Shown in pieces: positions 8,034 through 33,904 of a stretch of DNA of 64,000 nucleotides (positions within the stretch are counted from its first letter, which is position 1; every line of letters begins with the position of its first letter). The notes below the pieces were generated by a model that did no database searches, was not told the origin of the DNA, and saw nothing but the letters and a program-made list of their open reading frames with translations. The DNA is from Leptospira alstonii serovar Sichuan str. 79601. Lineage in GTDB: Bacteria; Spirochaetota; Leptospiria; Leptospirales; Leptospiraceae. The stretch lies in NCBI RefSeq assembly GCF_000347175.1, contig NZ_ANIK01000035.1:62001-126000 (forward strand), read 5' to 3'. The position numbers were made by a program, and so were the translations under genes.

Positions 8034-8637
8034 TCATTCCCCTTGCGGTGCAGCAAAACAGCCTTTCGAACCTACGGAAATAGAGCCATCCCACTGACTT
8101 TTGTTATTCACCCCTGAAGCACTTTCTCCGCCGCAAGTGTATAGAAAATTTTTCCAGTTTATAACTCCATTTTTTGCAAGAGTGTCATTTGCACTTCCTC
8201 CTCCCAAAGCCATTACGCTCCCTACAATCACCGCTGCCACAGCACCAGCCTCTGGAAAAGCAGCGACAGCAAGGCCGCCACTCGCAATGCTAATCACTAC
8301 AATTCCCGCATAGGTTATGCCTAACGCTACTTTCCTCATTTCTTTATTTTTTCTTTCTTGCTTTCCTGCTTTTATTCCTTTGAAATAAGCATCGACCATC
8401 GATACCAAATCCCCTTCTGTCTGATAATAAGCAAATGCCTCGTGTACTCAACTTCTTGTCTAAGCCATTCGAATTAAAATCCTTCCCCATTGCATGACCA
8501 ACGATCCGGTTCACCATGTGCATAAGACCGGCACCGCTAACATGACCGCTCGGATCGCGATAACTTACTGGATTCCCGTCCACATACATATAACGGTTCA
8601 TACCGTTCACGTTAGTCGGCATTACAACAGAATCCGC
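8034..8637 (-). pseudogene. Orphan RHS C-terminal tip: duplicated core fragment plus frameshifted hydrophobic toxin-like domain
   Basis: The first ~195 bases are nearly identical to the 3' part of the big RHS gene and encode VVMPTNVNGMNRYMYVDGNP, then the core-ending DPSGH and a shared linker to LDKKLST. Beyond that the frame runs into an unrelated reading, while a second frame, open just after a TGA, encodes VHEAFAYYQTEGDLVSMVDA and continues to 8034. A one-base shift at the junction (about 8435-8450) therefore separates core from tip. The tip has two Gly/Ala-rich hydrophobic helices (VALGITYAGIVVISIASGG and AVAAVIVGSVMALGGG) joined by a short PEAG turn, like a pore-forming hairpin, and two late cysteines. 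Internal starts (TTG 8408, ATG 8399) could express it alone. This is the classic displaced-tip arrangement of RHS/CDI loci. Confidence 0.75.
8441..8637 (-). repeat. Direct repeat copy B of RHS core 3' end
   Basis: About 197 bases nearly identical to 9701-9897 at a constant offset of 1260, with only a few substitutions. The repeat starts, in the coding direction, immediately after the stop of the small Cys-rich gene at 8638 and ends at the divergence point between the two toxin tips. Recombination between the copies would swap the tip. Confidence 0.85.
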
Positions 8638-8964
8638 TTATCTTGTAGTATACGCTCTAAATACGTGGTTTCTGGATGAACGGTAATACATATAACATCC
8701 ATCCATACTCAAAATCTTATCAATACATCGGTCTCTACAATTTTCCCTATTTGAGTTCTCTAAATATGAATAGGGATTTTTCTCGTTGCATCCTTTCAGA
8801 CACAGATCCATTTTCATCGCACATTCTTTTAGATAATTAGTTTCAAGTTCCTGACTCCCACTTATTGATAATTTCTTATATTTATCTCTAACAATCAACA
8901 CATCTTGCGAATCAGAAAAGCAAGTTATATGGATAAATAAAACTATTATTAAATTAGTCCTCAT
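8638..8964 (-). CDS. Small secreted Cys-rich protein with twin CX3C motifs, 108 aa
   Basis: N-terminal signal MRTNLIIVLFIHITCFSDSQ, either a signal peptide cleaved near SDSQ or a lipobox with Cys 15. The mature part holds six cysteines spaced C-x6-C-x3-C-x16-C-x3-C-x9-C, the pattern shared with 6244-6546, including K-x-D-x-C-L and C-R-D-x-C. The stop codon directly abuts the duplicated RHS core fragment, so the gene sits between the RHS immunity candidate and the orphan tip. Function unknown. Position suggests a second immunity or accessory protein of the toxin locus. Confidence 0.6.
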   Translation of the reverse strand: MRTNLIIVLFIHITCFSDSQDVLIVRDKYKKLSISGSQELETNYLKECAMKMDLCLKGCNEKNPYSYLENSNRENCRDRCIDKILSMDGCYMYYRSSRNHVFRAYTTR

Positions 8965-9011
8965 TCTAATATACTAATTATCTTATCCTTAAAACTACGA
9001 CTAACTCAATA

Positions 9012-9273
9012 TTAACGTTTCGGATTTATAGGAATTACACTATCTTCATCCGGACAGCTCAATTCTTTACGCACATAGCTTGAGCAGCTTGTATACAATA
9101 AATCATAATCTCCTATGTCTTCAGATGAAACGGTTTTCAAAAATTGGAATCTAAACATACATTCCTTAAATCTATCTGAAGCATGAGAATAACAACTCTG
9201 CTTATCAGTCATACAGCTACCCCCTACTACGATAAGTAACGTGGAGGTTGAAATATAAAAATATTTTTTTATC

Positions 9274-9296
<23 letters not shown>
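9012..9296 (-). CDS. Small lipoprotein coupled to RHS gene; primary immunity candidate, 94 aa
   Basis: From ATG 9296 the protein begins MSVEYRIKIKKYFYISTSTL, continues to a lipobox-like VVGGSC (Cys 28) and has five cysteines in the mature part. The start lies 23 bases inside the 3' end of the RHS gene, so translation is probably coupled. A longer frame from 9353 adds only residues antisense-like to the RHS tail and lacks a good start. The first gene after an RHS tip is usually its immunity gene. A disulphide-bonded lipoprotein would protect the periplasmic side of the envelope. No sequence family recognised, so the role is inferred from position. Confidence 0.55.
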
Positions 9297-16200
<6,904 letters not shown>

Positions 16201-16536
16201 TTAAAAACCCCTGTTCTAATCTTCTGTTCTTTAAGCCGCACATCCCTTCAATCAAGTTCACCTAACGGGAAATACCGCTTTATTTTGTGATATTTTTGTC
16301 ACTTTTACACAAACAAGTTATTTCTAGGAATGATTTTTTGATTTTTAGATCTAGTTTTGTATTTTTGAATTATAATTTTCGCATAACGTATGCGACTGGT
16401 CATTTTCAAGTACGTTTGACTTTTTATAAAGTGATTTAATCACAAGGTCCCTATCTCTGAAATAAAATTAATATTCTATTTACAAGAAAGACATATTTTA
16501 GACTCCTGGTTTTAACTTTTTCAAGAGTTCTATCCA
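16201..16536. promoter_or_regulatory. Divergent promoter region between RHS and outer-membrane gene
   Basis: AT-rich 336-base stretch between divergent genes, hence expected to contain both promoters. The only clear symmetry is CGCATAACGTATGCG at 16380-16394, with 6-base arms and a 3-base centre, which may be a regulator site. No member of the palindromic repeat family of this window is visible here. Confidence 0.4.
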
Positions 16537-16548
16537 GTGAAAGTCAAA

Positions 16549-17427
16549 ATGAAATATTATATTCTAATTCTTGCATGTATTTTGCACCTTTTCCCTCCCC
16601 TATTCGCTTCCGAACTTCTTTTAAAATCGGGGGAAGCGTTCTTAATCGAAGAAATCAACGAAAGCGCGGACGTGATTAATCTTCGTTGGAAAGGGCGACA
16701 ATACAGAATCCCAAAATCCGAGATTCAAAGGATCGATTATCAGAAAAAAGGCCCTGAATCCTCTTACAATTATTCCGAATTTCGTTTAACGGATGGCTCA
16801 TCCATTCGAGGAATCATCGTTGAAAAGAAAAAAGACAGGCTTGTATTTCGAACCGAGCTAGGGTTTGTAGAAGTCGAAAAATCCAAGATTCAAAATCTAA
16901 ACGCAAGTTCCTTAGAATCCGAAACGGAATCTCCCGACTTACCCGACAAATATCTCTCCGGGCGTTCGGGTGAAAACCTACTCTATGTAGGCGGAAGTCT
17001 TCTCTTTCAGTCAAATCACGGATCTTGGAACAAGAACAACCCCGGAACCGCCGGTCTTGGGTTCTTTATCGAAAAAGGTTTTTTAAATCATCCGCTTTGG
17101 TTTTTCGGATTTCTTTCCGAGTATTCCGTCGCACCCGGTGTTTCCGGCTCCGTTTCTCTTTGGAATCAATCTTTGTATTTCGGAAAACAATTCGGATCGT
17201 CCGCCCCCTACTTCTTGTTAGGCGGAGGTGTAACCTCGGTTCAATGGAAAAACGATTCTCGTTCGTATAACGGAACCGATCCGGAAGTTTTAGGGGAATT
17301 CGGTTGGGCCTGGGAGTTCGCAAACGGTTCTCGTCTCAGGCTTGGAGTCAGGTCACAGTGCGCGTTTGAATCCGGAGATTCACTTTGTAGATCCGGAATT
17401 CGTATCTCTTGGGGGTTATTGTTATGA
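16549..17427 (+). CDS. Exported beta-barrel-like envelope protein, 292 aa
   Basis: From ATG 16549 (GTG 16537 is in frame) the protein starts MKYYILILACILHLFPPLFA, a signal peptide cleaved near FASE. Residues ~20-115 look like two small SH3-like beta repeats (LLLKSGEAFLIEEI, FRLTDGSSIRGIIVEKKKDRL). The C-terminal ~150 residues alternate hydrophobic and polar residues with many Gly, Trp and Tyr, and end GIRISWGLLL, which suggests an outer-membrane beta-barrel. The stop overlaps the ATG of the Kelch gene (ATGA at 17424), so the two are probably an operon. Specific function unknown. Confidence 0.65.
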   Translation: MKYYILILACILHLFPPLFASELLLKSGEAFLIEEINESADVINLRWKGRQYRIPKSEIQRIDYQKKGPESSYNYSEFRLTDGSSIRGIIVEKKKDRLVFRTELGFVEVEKSKIQNLNASSLESETESPDLPDKYLSGRSGENLLYVGGSLLFQSNHGSWNKNNPGTAGLGFFIEKGFLNHPLWFFGFLSEYSVAPGVSGSVSLWNQSLYFGKQFGSSAPYFLLGGGVTSVQWKNDSRSYNGTDPEVLGEFGWAWEFANGSRLRLGVRSQCAFESGDSLCRSGIRISWGLLL

Positions 17428-19175
17428 TTTCTTTCGTTATACCGGCGTTCCTAAATCGTTTGGAGATTTTAGCTCTTATATACGAACCTTTGCCTGAGTT
17501 TCACAAAAATGTGGGAACTCCTACATTTTTAAACGATGGGAAAATCTCGCAAAAGCCGAACAGCCGTCAAAGGGACAAAATCTGTGGGAACTCCTGCAAA
17601 TTCGATGTTAGAAACGAGTGGTTAGGAATTAGGAACCGTTGCAGGTTTTGGGAAAAGTTCCATGTAGATTCTAATTTTCTTAAAGAGTGTAAATCATTCG
17701 CAATAACAAAGAGACATATTCTTTTGAAAAAAAGACGATCCGGATTCTTATCAAAAACCTTTTCTTTCGTTATACCGGCGTTCCTATTAAAAATCGGGAA
17801 TCTCTTTAAAATAACCCGTTTCACTTTTCTTTTCACCCTAATCTTACAATTCTCAAACTGCTTAAATTCCCCGCTTTCTCATATTCAAGACGCACAAAAC
17901 GCAAAAGTAAATCTGGCTTTTGTTTCACAAATAGGACCTCGTTCGGCTACGATTTTCTGGGAATGTTCTTCGTCTCTTCCGGGTTCCGTTTTGTACGGCA
18001 AAGGCGCAATCGAATCTGTTGTTACTAGTTTAAAAAATTCTAATATCCACTCGATGACGCTTCCCAATTTGGATCCAAACACCGATTATCTTGCTTATGT
18101 TTTTTGTTCTTCTGACTTAAACAAACTCCAACGAGTTCCTCTTACTTTTAAAACTTGGACGAGTGATTTTCCCAATCGAACCCGTGGTCTTTGGGTTGTC
18201 GGTGGAATCGGCGCAGACGCTTCTCCCGTTTCCGAGATTGATTTTTTTGATCCCGTGACTTCCACTTGGTACCCGGCCGCAACTTCGATTCCCACACCCC
18301 GCGCATTTGCAAACATAGTCTCCCACAAAAACAAAATCTATGTCATCGGCGGTCTCGAAAAACAAGGGATCAATTACGTAGCCTCTAAAAAAACCGAGGT
18401 CTATGATCCGTATACAAATCAGTGGACAACTCTTGCCGATATACCCGTCGCCAATCAAGGCGGAGTTATCGCAAGCGTAGGAGAAGAAATCTTTATCATC
18501 GCGGGAACGACTACAGCCGACATGACAACCGGCACGATCTTAAATACGGTTTCTCGTTTTGCTCCGGGAATCGGACCGACCGGTCTTTGGCAAAGTTATA
18601 CCTCCCTCTCTGCGATTTTTTCCAGAGCGGACATGTCCGGTTGCGGTCTGAATGGAAATATCTTTTTTACGGGAGGAAGATTCACAAACGACGGAACTTC
18701 TCAAGCCACATCCGATTCTTATTCTCCTTCCATCAACTCCACTTCCGCCGCCGGAGAACCTTCGATTACAATTGCAAGACACGGCGCGGGTTCCGCTTGT
18801 GTAAAACCTTTGAATAGTGATCCCTACCCTACCGATCCCGAATGGATTGCGGTCATCGGAGGATCTACAGGAGTGAGCACTTTACAACCGATCACGTCTA
18901 TTACCACTACAAACAGAACCGATTTTTTTCAAAACGGAACTCTTGCCTTTGCTATCGGTCCGATCCTTCCGGTTTCCGTTTATTATCCGGGAGTTCAAGC
19001 CTCGTATGAAACGAGAAAGTTATTCGTCTTTGGAGGAGCTTCCGCCCTTAACATTCCTACGGATTCCGTTTATTCCATCGGTCTTCAAAATCCGATCGCA
19101 AGCACCTGGTCTCTGGATTCTCTAAAGATGCCTCGCGCAAGATACTCCCACAAAGTCGTTCGGATCGACAGGTAA
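17424..19175 (+). CDS. Kelch-repeat lipoprotein carrying an in-frame 111-codon insertion ahead of its signal peptide
   Basis: The mature part (from about residue 150) has a fibronectin-III-like region around IGPRSATIFWECSSSLPGSV, then Kelch motifs, for example LWVVGGIGADASPVSEIDFF, KIYVIGGLEKQG and FVFGGASALNIP, expected to form a beta-propeller. The lipoprotein signal ITRFTFLFTLILQFSNC lies about 130 residues from the ATG that overlaps the upstream stop. Between the two, a 333-base segment flanked by 26-base direct repeats adds 111 codons without a stop. Removing it joins MISFVIPAFL to LKIGNLFKITRF and restores a normal N-terminus. As it stands, export would need an internal start (for example TTG 17724), so the gene may be impaired. 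The propeller may bind a host or envelope ligand, which is inference. Confidence 0.7.
   Translation: MISFVIPAFLNRLEILALIYEPLPEFHKNVGTPTFLNDGKISQKPNSRQRDKICGNSCKFDVRNEWLGIRNRCRFWEKFHVDSNFLKECKSFAITKRHILLKKRRSGFLSKTFSFVIPAFLLKIGNLFKITRFTFLFTLILQFSNCLNSPLSHIQDAQNAKVNLAFVSQIGPRSATIFWECSSSLPGSVLYGKGAIESVVTSLKNSNIHSMTLPNLDPNTDYLAYVFCSSDLNKLQRVPLTFKTWTSDFPNRTRGLWVVGGIGADASPVSEIDFFDPVTSTWYPAATSIPTPRAFANIVSHKNKIYVIGGLEKQGINYVASKKTEVYDPYTNQWTTLADIPVANQGGVIASVGEEIFIIAGTTTADMTTGTILNTVSRFAPGIGPTGLWQSYTSLSAIFSRADMSGCGLNGNIFFTGGRFTNDGTSQATSDSYSPSINSTSAAGEPSITIARHGAGSACVKPLNSDPYPTDPEWIAVIGGSTGVSTLQPITSITTTNRTDFFQNGTLAFAIGPILPVSVYYPGVQASYETRKLFVFGGASALNIPTDSVYSIGLQNPIASTWSLDSLKMPRARYSHKVVRIDR
17428..17453 (+). 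repeat. 26-bp direct repeat, left copy
   Basis: Reads TTTCTTTCGTTATACCGGCG followed by TTCCTA. An identical 26-base copy lies at 17761-17786, exactly 333 bases away. The two flank the inserted segment in the Kelch gene. Confidence 0.9.
17510..17598 (+). repeat. Paired-palindrome interspersed element (copy 1)
   Basis: Two degenerate copies of the palindrome TGTGGGAACTCCYRCA (17510-17525 and 17583-17598) separated by about 57 bases. The spacer is recognisably the same, in reverse complement, at 59894-59983. Both copies share the blocks GGGAAAATC, CAAAAGC and GACA[AG]AATC just before the second palindrome. Here it lies within the 333-base insert of the Kelch gene. Confidence 0.7.
17761..17786 (+). 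repeat. 26-bp direct repeat, right copy
   Basis: Identical to 17428-17453. It continues into the true lipoprotein signal-peptide coding region of the Kelch gene. Confidence 0.9.
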
Positions 19176-19341
19176 CGTTGTATGAAACCGGTAGCCGCCT
19201 TTTGTCCAAAACGATCTTACCAATCGACGAGTTTAAGGGCGTTAAAATTAGTAAGAGATAGGAGATCCTACTCTTATAAAAAAACTCTAACCACTATTTC
19301 CTAATCCCTATCCACTAAAAGAGGTTGGTTATATTCAAAAA

Positions 19342-19995
19342 ATGAAACGCTTTAGTTCAATGGATAATATTCTTAAATTTTATTTGGGATCGATTTTAAT
19401 CCCCGTTTTTCTTTTCACTTTTTCTTCCGGAATTTTTTCGCAAGACAGCGACTATTCAGGAAGTCACGAAAACGGTAAAAAACTGTTGGAAGAAAAACGT
19501 TATTCCGAGGCCGAAAAGTTAGCGATTTCCTTACTTTCAAATAACCCTTCCGATCACCACGCGGAATATCTTCTTTCTTCCGCCTGGGTCGGTTTGGGTA
19601 GAGAAGAAGCTCAAAAAGGTAACTTTGAAAAAGCTATAGCGATCCTGCAAAAGGCACGTCAAAAATGGCCCTTCGATCAGGAGTTAAAAAAGGAGATTGA
19701 ACTATTAGGAAATATCTCCATTCAGAAAAGTAAGAATCAAAGTTCTTCCCAAAATCGTAAACCCTCCGGTCCACAAACGGTCATTCTCTTGGACGCCGAA
19801 CTTTATCGTTCGATCGATAATTTGAAGTCGGAACTCCATTCTACCCTTTCCAATCTCAAAGAAATTAATTCTGCTAACAAGGAATCGGATTCCTTTTCTA
19901 AAAAAGAAACGTTCTATCTCGGAATTATTTCCGTTCTTGCGCTCGTCTCGCTCTTGAATTTGGTTTTTACTTTCCTTTTGTGGAAAAGAAAGTGA
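19342..19995 (+). CDS. TPR-containing membrane protein, 217 aa
   Basis: An N-terminal hydrophobic segment (LGSILIPVFLFTFSSGIFSQ) is a signal peptide or anchor. Residues ~38-125 form tetratricopeptide-like helix pairs (NGKKLLEEKRYSEAEKLAIS, then GNFEKAIAILQKARQKWPFD). A low-complexity Ser/Asn/Lys linker follows, then a short coiled-coil-like stretch (LKSELHSTLSNLKEI), and a C-terminal membrane helix ending LWKRK. The layout suggests a periplasmic TPR scaffold tethered to the inner membrane by its C-terminus. ATG 19360 is an alternative start. It converges with the EamA gene. Confidence 0.65.
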   Translation: MKRFSSMDNILKFYLGSILIPVFLFTFSSGIFSQDSDYSGSHENGKKLLEEKRYSEAEKLAISLLSNNPSDHHAEYLLSSAWVGLGREEAQKGNFEKAIAILQKARQKWPFDQELKKEIELLGNISIQKSKNQSSSQNRKPSGPQTVILLDAELYRSIDNLKSELHSTLSNLKEINSANKESDSFSKKETFYLGIISVLALVSLLNLVFTFLLWKRK

Positions 19996-20099
19996 TGGCT
20001 TTCGACATAACTACAATTCAATCACTCGCTTTTTTTGCACGGCTTCCATCTCCAATGTCGAGTCCTACCCGCGGAAATTTTAAAACGAAACCGACGGAA

Positions 20100-21002
20100 T
20101 TAAAGATCCGATTCCCCATCCTTTCCGAACAACTCGGCCGAAACCAATCCCGCAAAAACGATCGCACAACCGGCGATACGGATCGGACCGGATATTTCAC
20201 CTAACAATAAAAATGCGATAATGGAGGAAAAAACCGGTTCCAAGGAAAAGATGATTCCCACCCGAGTCGGTGACACATAACGCTGAAATTTGGTTTGTAA
20301 AAACGTGGTCAGGACCGAAGCCAAAATCGCGTTGTACAAAACCCCGGGAATCAATCTCATACTCGGATTCAATCTCGCTTCTTCGATTCCGGTTATATGA
20401 AGACCGACCACCGCAACCAAAGCGAAAAAACCCGCCACAAAGGATTGATAAAAAACGGAAACCCGAATCGGAATTTCCGCGCCCACACGATCCATCTGTA
20501 TGATGTACAAAGAGAAAAAAAGCGCGCCTCCGAGAGTGATCCAATCCCCGCTTGCGATCGTCAAAGAACCTTCCATTCCGATTTCACCCAAAAAGATCAG
20601 ACAAATTCCGGTAAAAACGACGACGGCCCCAAAAAGATTTCCTTTTGCGGGCATTTTTCTTTTAAAAATCGCTTCGAGAAACGGAGTAATGACGACTAAC
20701 GTTCCGATTAAAAAGGACGACTTGGTCGCGGTCGTAGTCTTAAGACCTACGGTTTCACAGGCAAATCCGAGAAACAAAAACATTCCGAGTAAAAACGCTC
20801 CCGAATACCAAACTTTACCGTTTCTGAATTCTTTCCAAACAAACGGAAAAAAGACCAAACTTGCGATCCCGAAACGCAGGCCCAAAAATACGGAAGGAGA
20901 CGCGTCCCTGAGTCCGAAGATCGTCATCGTAAACGTGCCTCCCCAGATCAGGGTGCAGAGAATGAGATAAACCTCGTTTCCGAATTGTCCGATGCGAAAC
21001 AT
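20100..21002 (-). CDS. EamA/DMT-family transporter, 300 aa
   Basis: About ten hydrophobic helices in two five-helix halves, typical of the drug/metabolite transporter superfamily. Characteristic spots are the early [21 protein letters not shown] with the following [14 protein letters not shown], and the second-half segment [20 protein letters not shown] plus [19 protein letters not shown]. The E-P-V-F-x-x-[IL] and L-L-G-E motifs are hallmarks of EamA repeats. It exports or imports a small metabolite across the inner membrane; the substrate cannot be told. Its start directly follows the stop of the carboxypeptidase gene, so the two are co-transcribed. Confidence 0.9.
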   Translation of the reverse strand: MFRIGQFGNEVYLILCTLIWGGTFTMTIFGLRDASPSVFLGLRFGIASLVFFPFVWKEFRNGKVWYSGAFLLGMFLFLGFACETVGLKTTTATKSSFLIGTLVVITPFLEAIFKRKMPAKGNLFGAVVVFTGICLIFLGEIGMEGSLTIASGDWITLGGALFFSLYIIQMDRVGAEIPIRVSVFYQSFVAGFFALVAVVGLHITGIEEARLNPSMRLIPGVLYNAILASVLTTFLQTKFQRYVSPTRVGIIFSLEPVFSSIIAFLLLGEISGPIRIAGCAIVFAGLVSAELFGKDGESDL

Positions 21003-22532
<1,530 letters not shown>

Positions 22533-22535
22533 TCT

Positions 22536-22567
<32 letters not shown>

Positions 22568-22591
22568 CTTTAAGAATCCAGAGATTTTTTT

Positions 22592-22632
<41 letters not shown>

Positions 22633-22677
22633 CCAAGATTCCTTTTAACGCCGGAATCTTTTAGAACAGGACTTTGT

Positions 22678-23562
<885 letters not shown>

Positions 23563-23563
23563 T

Positions 23564-24664
<1,101 letters not shown>

Positions 24665-24667
<3 letters not shown>

Positions 24668-24682
24668 AACGCAAGCGTTTCA
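24665..24682 (+). terminator. Possible terminator hairpin after the lipoprotein pair
   Basis: TGAAACGCAAGCGTTTCA forms an 8-bp stem with a 2-base loop and includes the stop codon of the lipoprotein gene. There is no T-run right after it, so intrinsic termination is uncertain. Confidence 0.35.
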
Positions 24683-24689
24683 AGGGCGA

Positions 24690-25357
24690 GTGATTAGGGG
24701 TTAGGACTTTACGTACATAACATGCAGCTGTTCCTAATTCCTATCCACTCGTCCCTAACATCTAATATGCAAGTGTTCCGACAAGAATGGGGCTTTTTAC
24801 TTGCAAAAAGTATGATTTCCTGATAGAGAAAAATCTCCCGAGCCTTTCCACCAATTTCGCGACCCGTAGAGAGCGAAATAGAGTTTATTCACCCCACCAC
24901 CCAAAATCAGGGGAAACTCAATGCAACGCTCTCTACGGATCGCGTTGCAGGGCGTAAGTTTCACGGAGGATCTGTCGTAATTCCGACAGATTTATCTTGA
25001 GATCCAAGTACTTGCGGGGTTGGTTATGATAGGAAGCGTAGGCTCGCAACGAAGTTGCGAAATTCGCATTTGAGCTCGCGTTATACGCCTTTAAAATAAA
25101 AAACGAACCTTTCCGCCCTCTTAAAAAATATCACCTAAGCGATATCAAGACAATCACATTAGCACTTCTTTAAGTATAATCCAACCGTCATACTCATCGC
25201 CTTCAAGTAATCCGATTTCAAAATTTAAAATTCTTTTTTTGTTTTCTTTTTTAATAAGAACTTGAACTCAAAGAATAACTTCGTATTCAATTAATTTTAT
25301 TATTTACAGTATCCAACAATTCCAACAAACCTTGAAACGCAAAACTTAGGAGCGCGT
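24690..25357. repeat. Intergenic repeat region (copy 1 of a mosaic repeat)
   Basis: No gene. The stretch 24690-24957 is similar to 42148-42318: both contain GTGATTAG-x-TTAGGACTTTAC, then ATGCAAGTGTTCCGACAAG, TACTTGCAAAAAGTATGATT, CTGATAGAGAAAA, GGGGAAACTCAATGCAACGC and CTCTACGGATCGCGTTG. A second block at about 24970-25031 matches 62261-62318 (GACRGATTTAT and GAGATCCAAGTA). A hairpin TCGCAAC-GAA-GTTGCGA lies at 25044-25060. The last 200 bases, AT-rich, should hold the promoter of the decarboxylase-like gene. Confidence 0.65.
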
Positions 25358-26281
25358 ATGACAAATTACATTGTTCGCGGAGGAGAGCAGGAACTTCCTC
25401 CTCCGTATAGTATGAAGCGTGTAGAACTTTATGCTTTTTGTATACAAGGAAATCGGCATGCGATTCAATCGATCATAGATCGGGACCTGAACGAACCCGC
25501 AAGCGGTAGAACGCATTATACGGCGTTCGCCGATGAAATATTTCTCGTATTCGCAAAACAAAGATATCTTGTTCCGGGTAACCAATGCGGCTGGGTGGAA
25601 GAAACGGACGTAGGTTTTTGGATTCCTCTATTTGCAACGGACCCGTCTCGAATCCGCTTTTATCAGCCCTATCTCTTTGTGGACATTCCGACTGCAATGG
25701 CTACGGGAAGGGAAATCTACGGTTTTCATAAAATTCAAGGCGACTTTCAAATACCTTCTCTCCAAGTTCCTCCGGAATACTTTTCCGTGGATGCGATCAC
25801 GCCTCGCGGTAAGGACCGACAGGCCGTTTCTCAACGGATATTCACTCTCACCTGCCCTCCGGGAGAATCACAGACAAAAGAATCCTACGATGAATTTTCA
25901 AAGATAGGAAATCGATTCGCCGAAATTCTTTTCGATAATCCTTACAAGATCGCAATTCCGGGTATGAGTTTGCCGATTAATCTCTCGGATTACTTATTTT
26001 CTCCCGAACTCGGAATGGTTTTTTTAAAACAATTCAGAGACGCGGCGGATCCTACGTTAGCCTGCTATCAAGCGATCGTGGAAGCGAACAGCAACGTTAC
26101 GCGCTTTCGCAAAGGCGGACTTTTGGAAGGAAACTACATTTTGGATGTCCTGAGTAACGCTTATTTCCCCTTTATTTCCGACTTCGGTCTTAAAAGCACT
26201 TCCGTTCCCGTTCAATTCGGAATTTGGTGCGATTTTGATTTCGATTTTTCCGCAGGAACGATCATCCATCAAAACGTTTGA
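25358..26281 (+). CDS. Acetoacetate decarboxylase-like protein, 307 aa
   Basis: The protein has the acetoacetate-decarboxylase superfamily signature: ATGREIYGFHKIQGDF aligns with the G-R-E-x-x-G-[FE]-P-K-K segment that carries the Schiff-base lysine. The first Lys of the pair is present; the second, which lowers the pKa in the clostridial enzyme, is Ile here. Upstream PYLFVDIPTA fits the strand before it. A different reaction (aldol-type, dehydration, or ligand binding) is therefore possible. No signal peptide. The FAD oxidoreductase gene starts 147 bases downstream on the same strand, and the two families are often neighbours in my recollection. The preceding region is repeat-rich, so the promoter is probably just upstream. 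Confidence 0.75.
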   Translation: MTNYIVRGGEQELPPPYSMKRVELYAFCIQGNRHAIQSIIDRDLNEPASGRTHYTAFADEIFLVFAKQRYLVPGNQCGWVEETDVGFWIPLFATDPSRIRFYQPYLFVDIPTAMATGREIYGFHKIQGDFQIPSLQVPPEYFSVDAITPRGKDRQAVSQRIFTLTCPPGESQTKESYDEFSKIGNRFAEILFDNPYKIAIPGMSLPINLSDYLFSPELGMVFLKQFRDAADPTLACYQAIVEANSNVTRFRKGGLLEGNYILDVLSNAYFPFISDFGLKSTSVPVQFGIWCDFDFDFSAGTIIHQNV

Positions 26282-26428
26282 AATCGGTTTCGACAAAACG
26301 CAAGTTATGCGCAAAAGCTCGACGGCGAGTTCAATCAATCGGCGGATCATTCCGCTCGTTTTGTACATAAATATTAAATATTTAAAATGTGTTATAAGAA
26401 TACTTTAATCGATATTAGGCGGTGTTTT

Positions 26429-28492
<2,064 letters not shown>

Positions 28493-28499
28493 ACTTCGA

Positions 28500-33722
<5,223 letters not shown>

Positions 33723-33797
33723 ATCGTATTCAAAAAATATAAAATTTTAATACGTTCTATAAAGTAACGCGAATTCGCTTAAGAAAGTTTGGGCGAA

Positions 33798-33826
33798 TCC
33801 AACCCTTGGCTTTGCCAAGGGTTGGA
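33798..33826. terminator. Stable hairpin after the SpoIIE gene
   Basis: TCCAACCCTTGGC - TTT - GCCAAGGGTTGGA: 13 perfectly paired bases with a 3-base loop, about 75 bases after the stop of the giant regulator. Lacks a U-tract, so it could be a rho-assisted 3' end or a mobile palindrome instead. Confidence 0.45.
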
Positions 33827-33842
33827 CCGCGCTTTCTGCTCT

Positions 33843-33904
33843 GATCAACAAATTGACGGATCGCTCGAAAAACGAAATTTCTCCGTCATTCCAATTTGTT
33901 GATC
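33843..33904. repeat. Imperfect inverted repeat
   Basis: Left arm GATCAACAAATT plus GACGGA (33843-33860) pairs with TCCGTC plus AATTTGTTGATC (33882-33904), with a few extra bases in the right arm. A hairpin in RNA of about 60 bases. Not attributed to a known element. Confidence 0.5.

Noticed and set aside
18422..18817. 131-codon plus-strand frame in the Kelch gene
   Set aside because: Arg/Ser/Phe-rich shadow in another frame of a clear Kelch propeller.
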